Origin: Mycolicibacter arupensis
GTDB lineage: Bacteria; Actinomycetota; Actinomycetes; Mycobacteriales; Mycobacteriaceae
NCBI RefSeq assembly: GCF_002086515.1
Contig: NZ_MVHH01000035.1
Span: 1-40,752, forward strand
DNA length: 40,752 bases
Reading direction: 5' to 3'
Shown in pieces: positions 40,587 through 40,752 of this stretch; the stretch's first letter is position 1, and each line of letters starts with the position of its first letter. The notes under the pieces are model-generated. The model was not told the DNA's origin and searched no databases. It worked only from the letters and a program-made list of their open reading frames with translations. The position numbers were made by a program, and so were the translations under genes.

Positions 40587-40752
40587 ATGACAGCTCCCGG
40601 CGGGGATTCTGGCGAGAATCCACGAGGCAACCCCAACCAGCCCTGGGCCGACCCGGGAGCGCCCGCGCCTGACCAGGGCGGATGGCCGTACCCATCGGGT
40701 TTCGAGGGCTACCCTCCCGGGCCTGGTTACCCGCCACCCGGCTTCCCGCCGC
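40587..40752 (+). CDS. Proline-rich membrane protein, N-terminal part (Rv1233c-like, runs off window)
   Basis: The frame is open from ATG 40587 to the window end (55 codons). It begins MTAPGGDSGENPRGNPNQPW and becomes a Pro/Gly/Tyr-rich repeat-like segment (YPSGFEGYPPGPGYPPPGFPP). This is the usual disordered cytosolic N-terminus of mycobacterial DUF4190-type small membrane proteins, and Rv1233c occupies this place in M. tuberculosis. The membrane part lies beyond the window. Confidence 0.7.
   Translation, partial: MTAPGGDSGENPRGNPNQPWADPGAPAPDQGGWPYPSGFEGYPPGPGYPPPGFPP

Overview
The window is chromosomal DNA of a Mycobacterium, most likely a non-tuberculous species. It is GC-rich and uses GTG starts freely. 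It carries hallmark mycobacterial genes (kgd, lprE, lpqZ, lpqY-sugABC, cyp130, an Acg-type nitroreductase, a PGRS-repeat protein, a 13E12/DUF222 gene). From memory of M. tuberculosis H37Rv, most of the backbone matches the Rv1233c-Rv1264 block read in the opposite direction, with local replacements. No tRNA, rRNA, CRISPR array, complete insertion sequence or prophage was seen.

Layout. 1-475: 5' part of a DUF222/13E12-family gene. 476-753: gene-free, with a long structured inverted repeat. 754-5063: a DosR-box-preceded Acg-like nitroreductase, a pH-sensor-type adenylyl cyclase (Rv1264-like), a divergent PatB/MalY aminotransferase, a HIT protein and a DDN-like deazaflavin oxidoreductase. 5135-9175: a very long PGRS protein that has a signal peptide instead of a PE domain and ends in a pepsin-like aspartic protease domain. 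9181-12490: an LLM-class flavin oxidoreductase, uracil-DNA glycosylase UdgB, and a secreted PE-PPE-type esterase that also lacks a PE/PPE leader. 12551-15792: FAD-linked oxidase, CYP130 and a TetR regulator; a perfect inverted repeat overlaps the cyp130 start codon. 15885-19412: acyltransferase and DEAD-box helicase (overlapping), divergent from lipoprotein LprE. 19413-22303: DHA2 drug exporter and a divergent small membrane protein. 22442-29208: the 2-oxoglutarate decarboxylase/dehydrogenase Kgd, an SDR, lipoprotein LpqZ and a short-form malic enzyme. 29385-34837: a cyclase/NTPase/LuxR regulator, malate dehydrogenase and the Mg2+ channel CorA. 35017-39906: the trehalose-recycling importer operon lpqY-sugA-sugB-sugC, with a SUFU-domain gene at its tail. 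39980-40752: a stress-protein-like membrane protein and the divergent start of a proline-rich membrane protein.

How the genes fit together. One theme is central carbon: Kgd, malic enzyme and malate dehydrogenase lie within 11 kb. Trehalose released at the mycomembrane is recovered by LpqY-SugABC. Signalling is represented by two class III cyclases of different architecture. Envelope and secreted functions include PGRS protease, PE-PPE esterase, LprE, LpqZ, an acyltransferase and an exporter.

The most unusual items are these: (i) two proteins with typical ESX-associated PE/PPE C-terminal modules but ordinary signal peptides; (ii) related long palindromes in intergenic gaps, including a ~125-bp near-perfect one with 30-bp perfect arms; (iii) a 9-bp perfect operator over the cyp130 start; (iv) a DosR-like palindrome before the nitroreductase; (v) an unassigned structured element near the left end. 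Toxin-antitoxin genes that I recall at the equivalent M. tuberculosis positions (relBE, vapBC33) are absent. All family assignments come from reading motifs by eye, with no database search.
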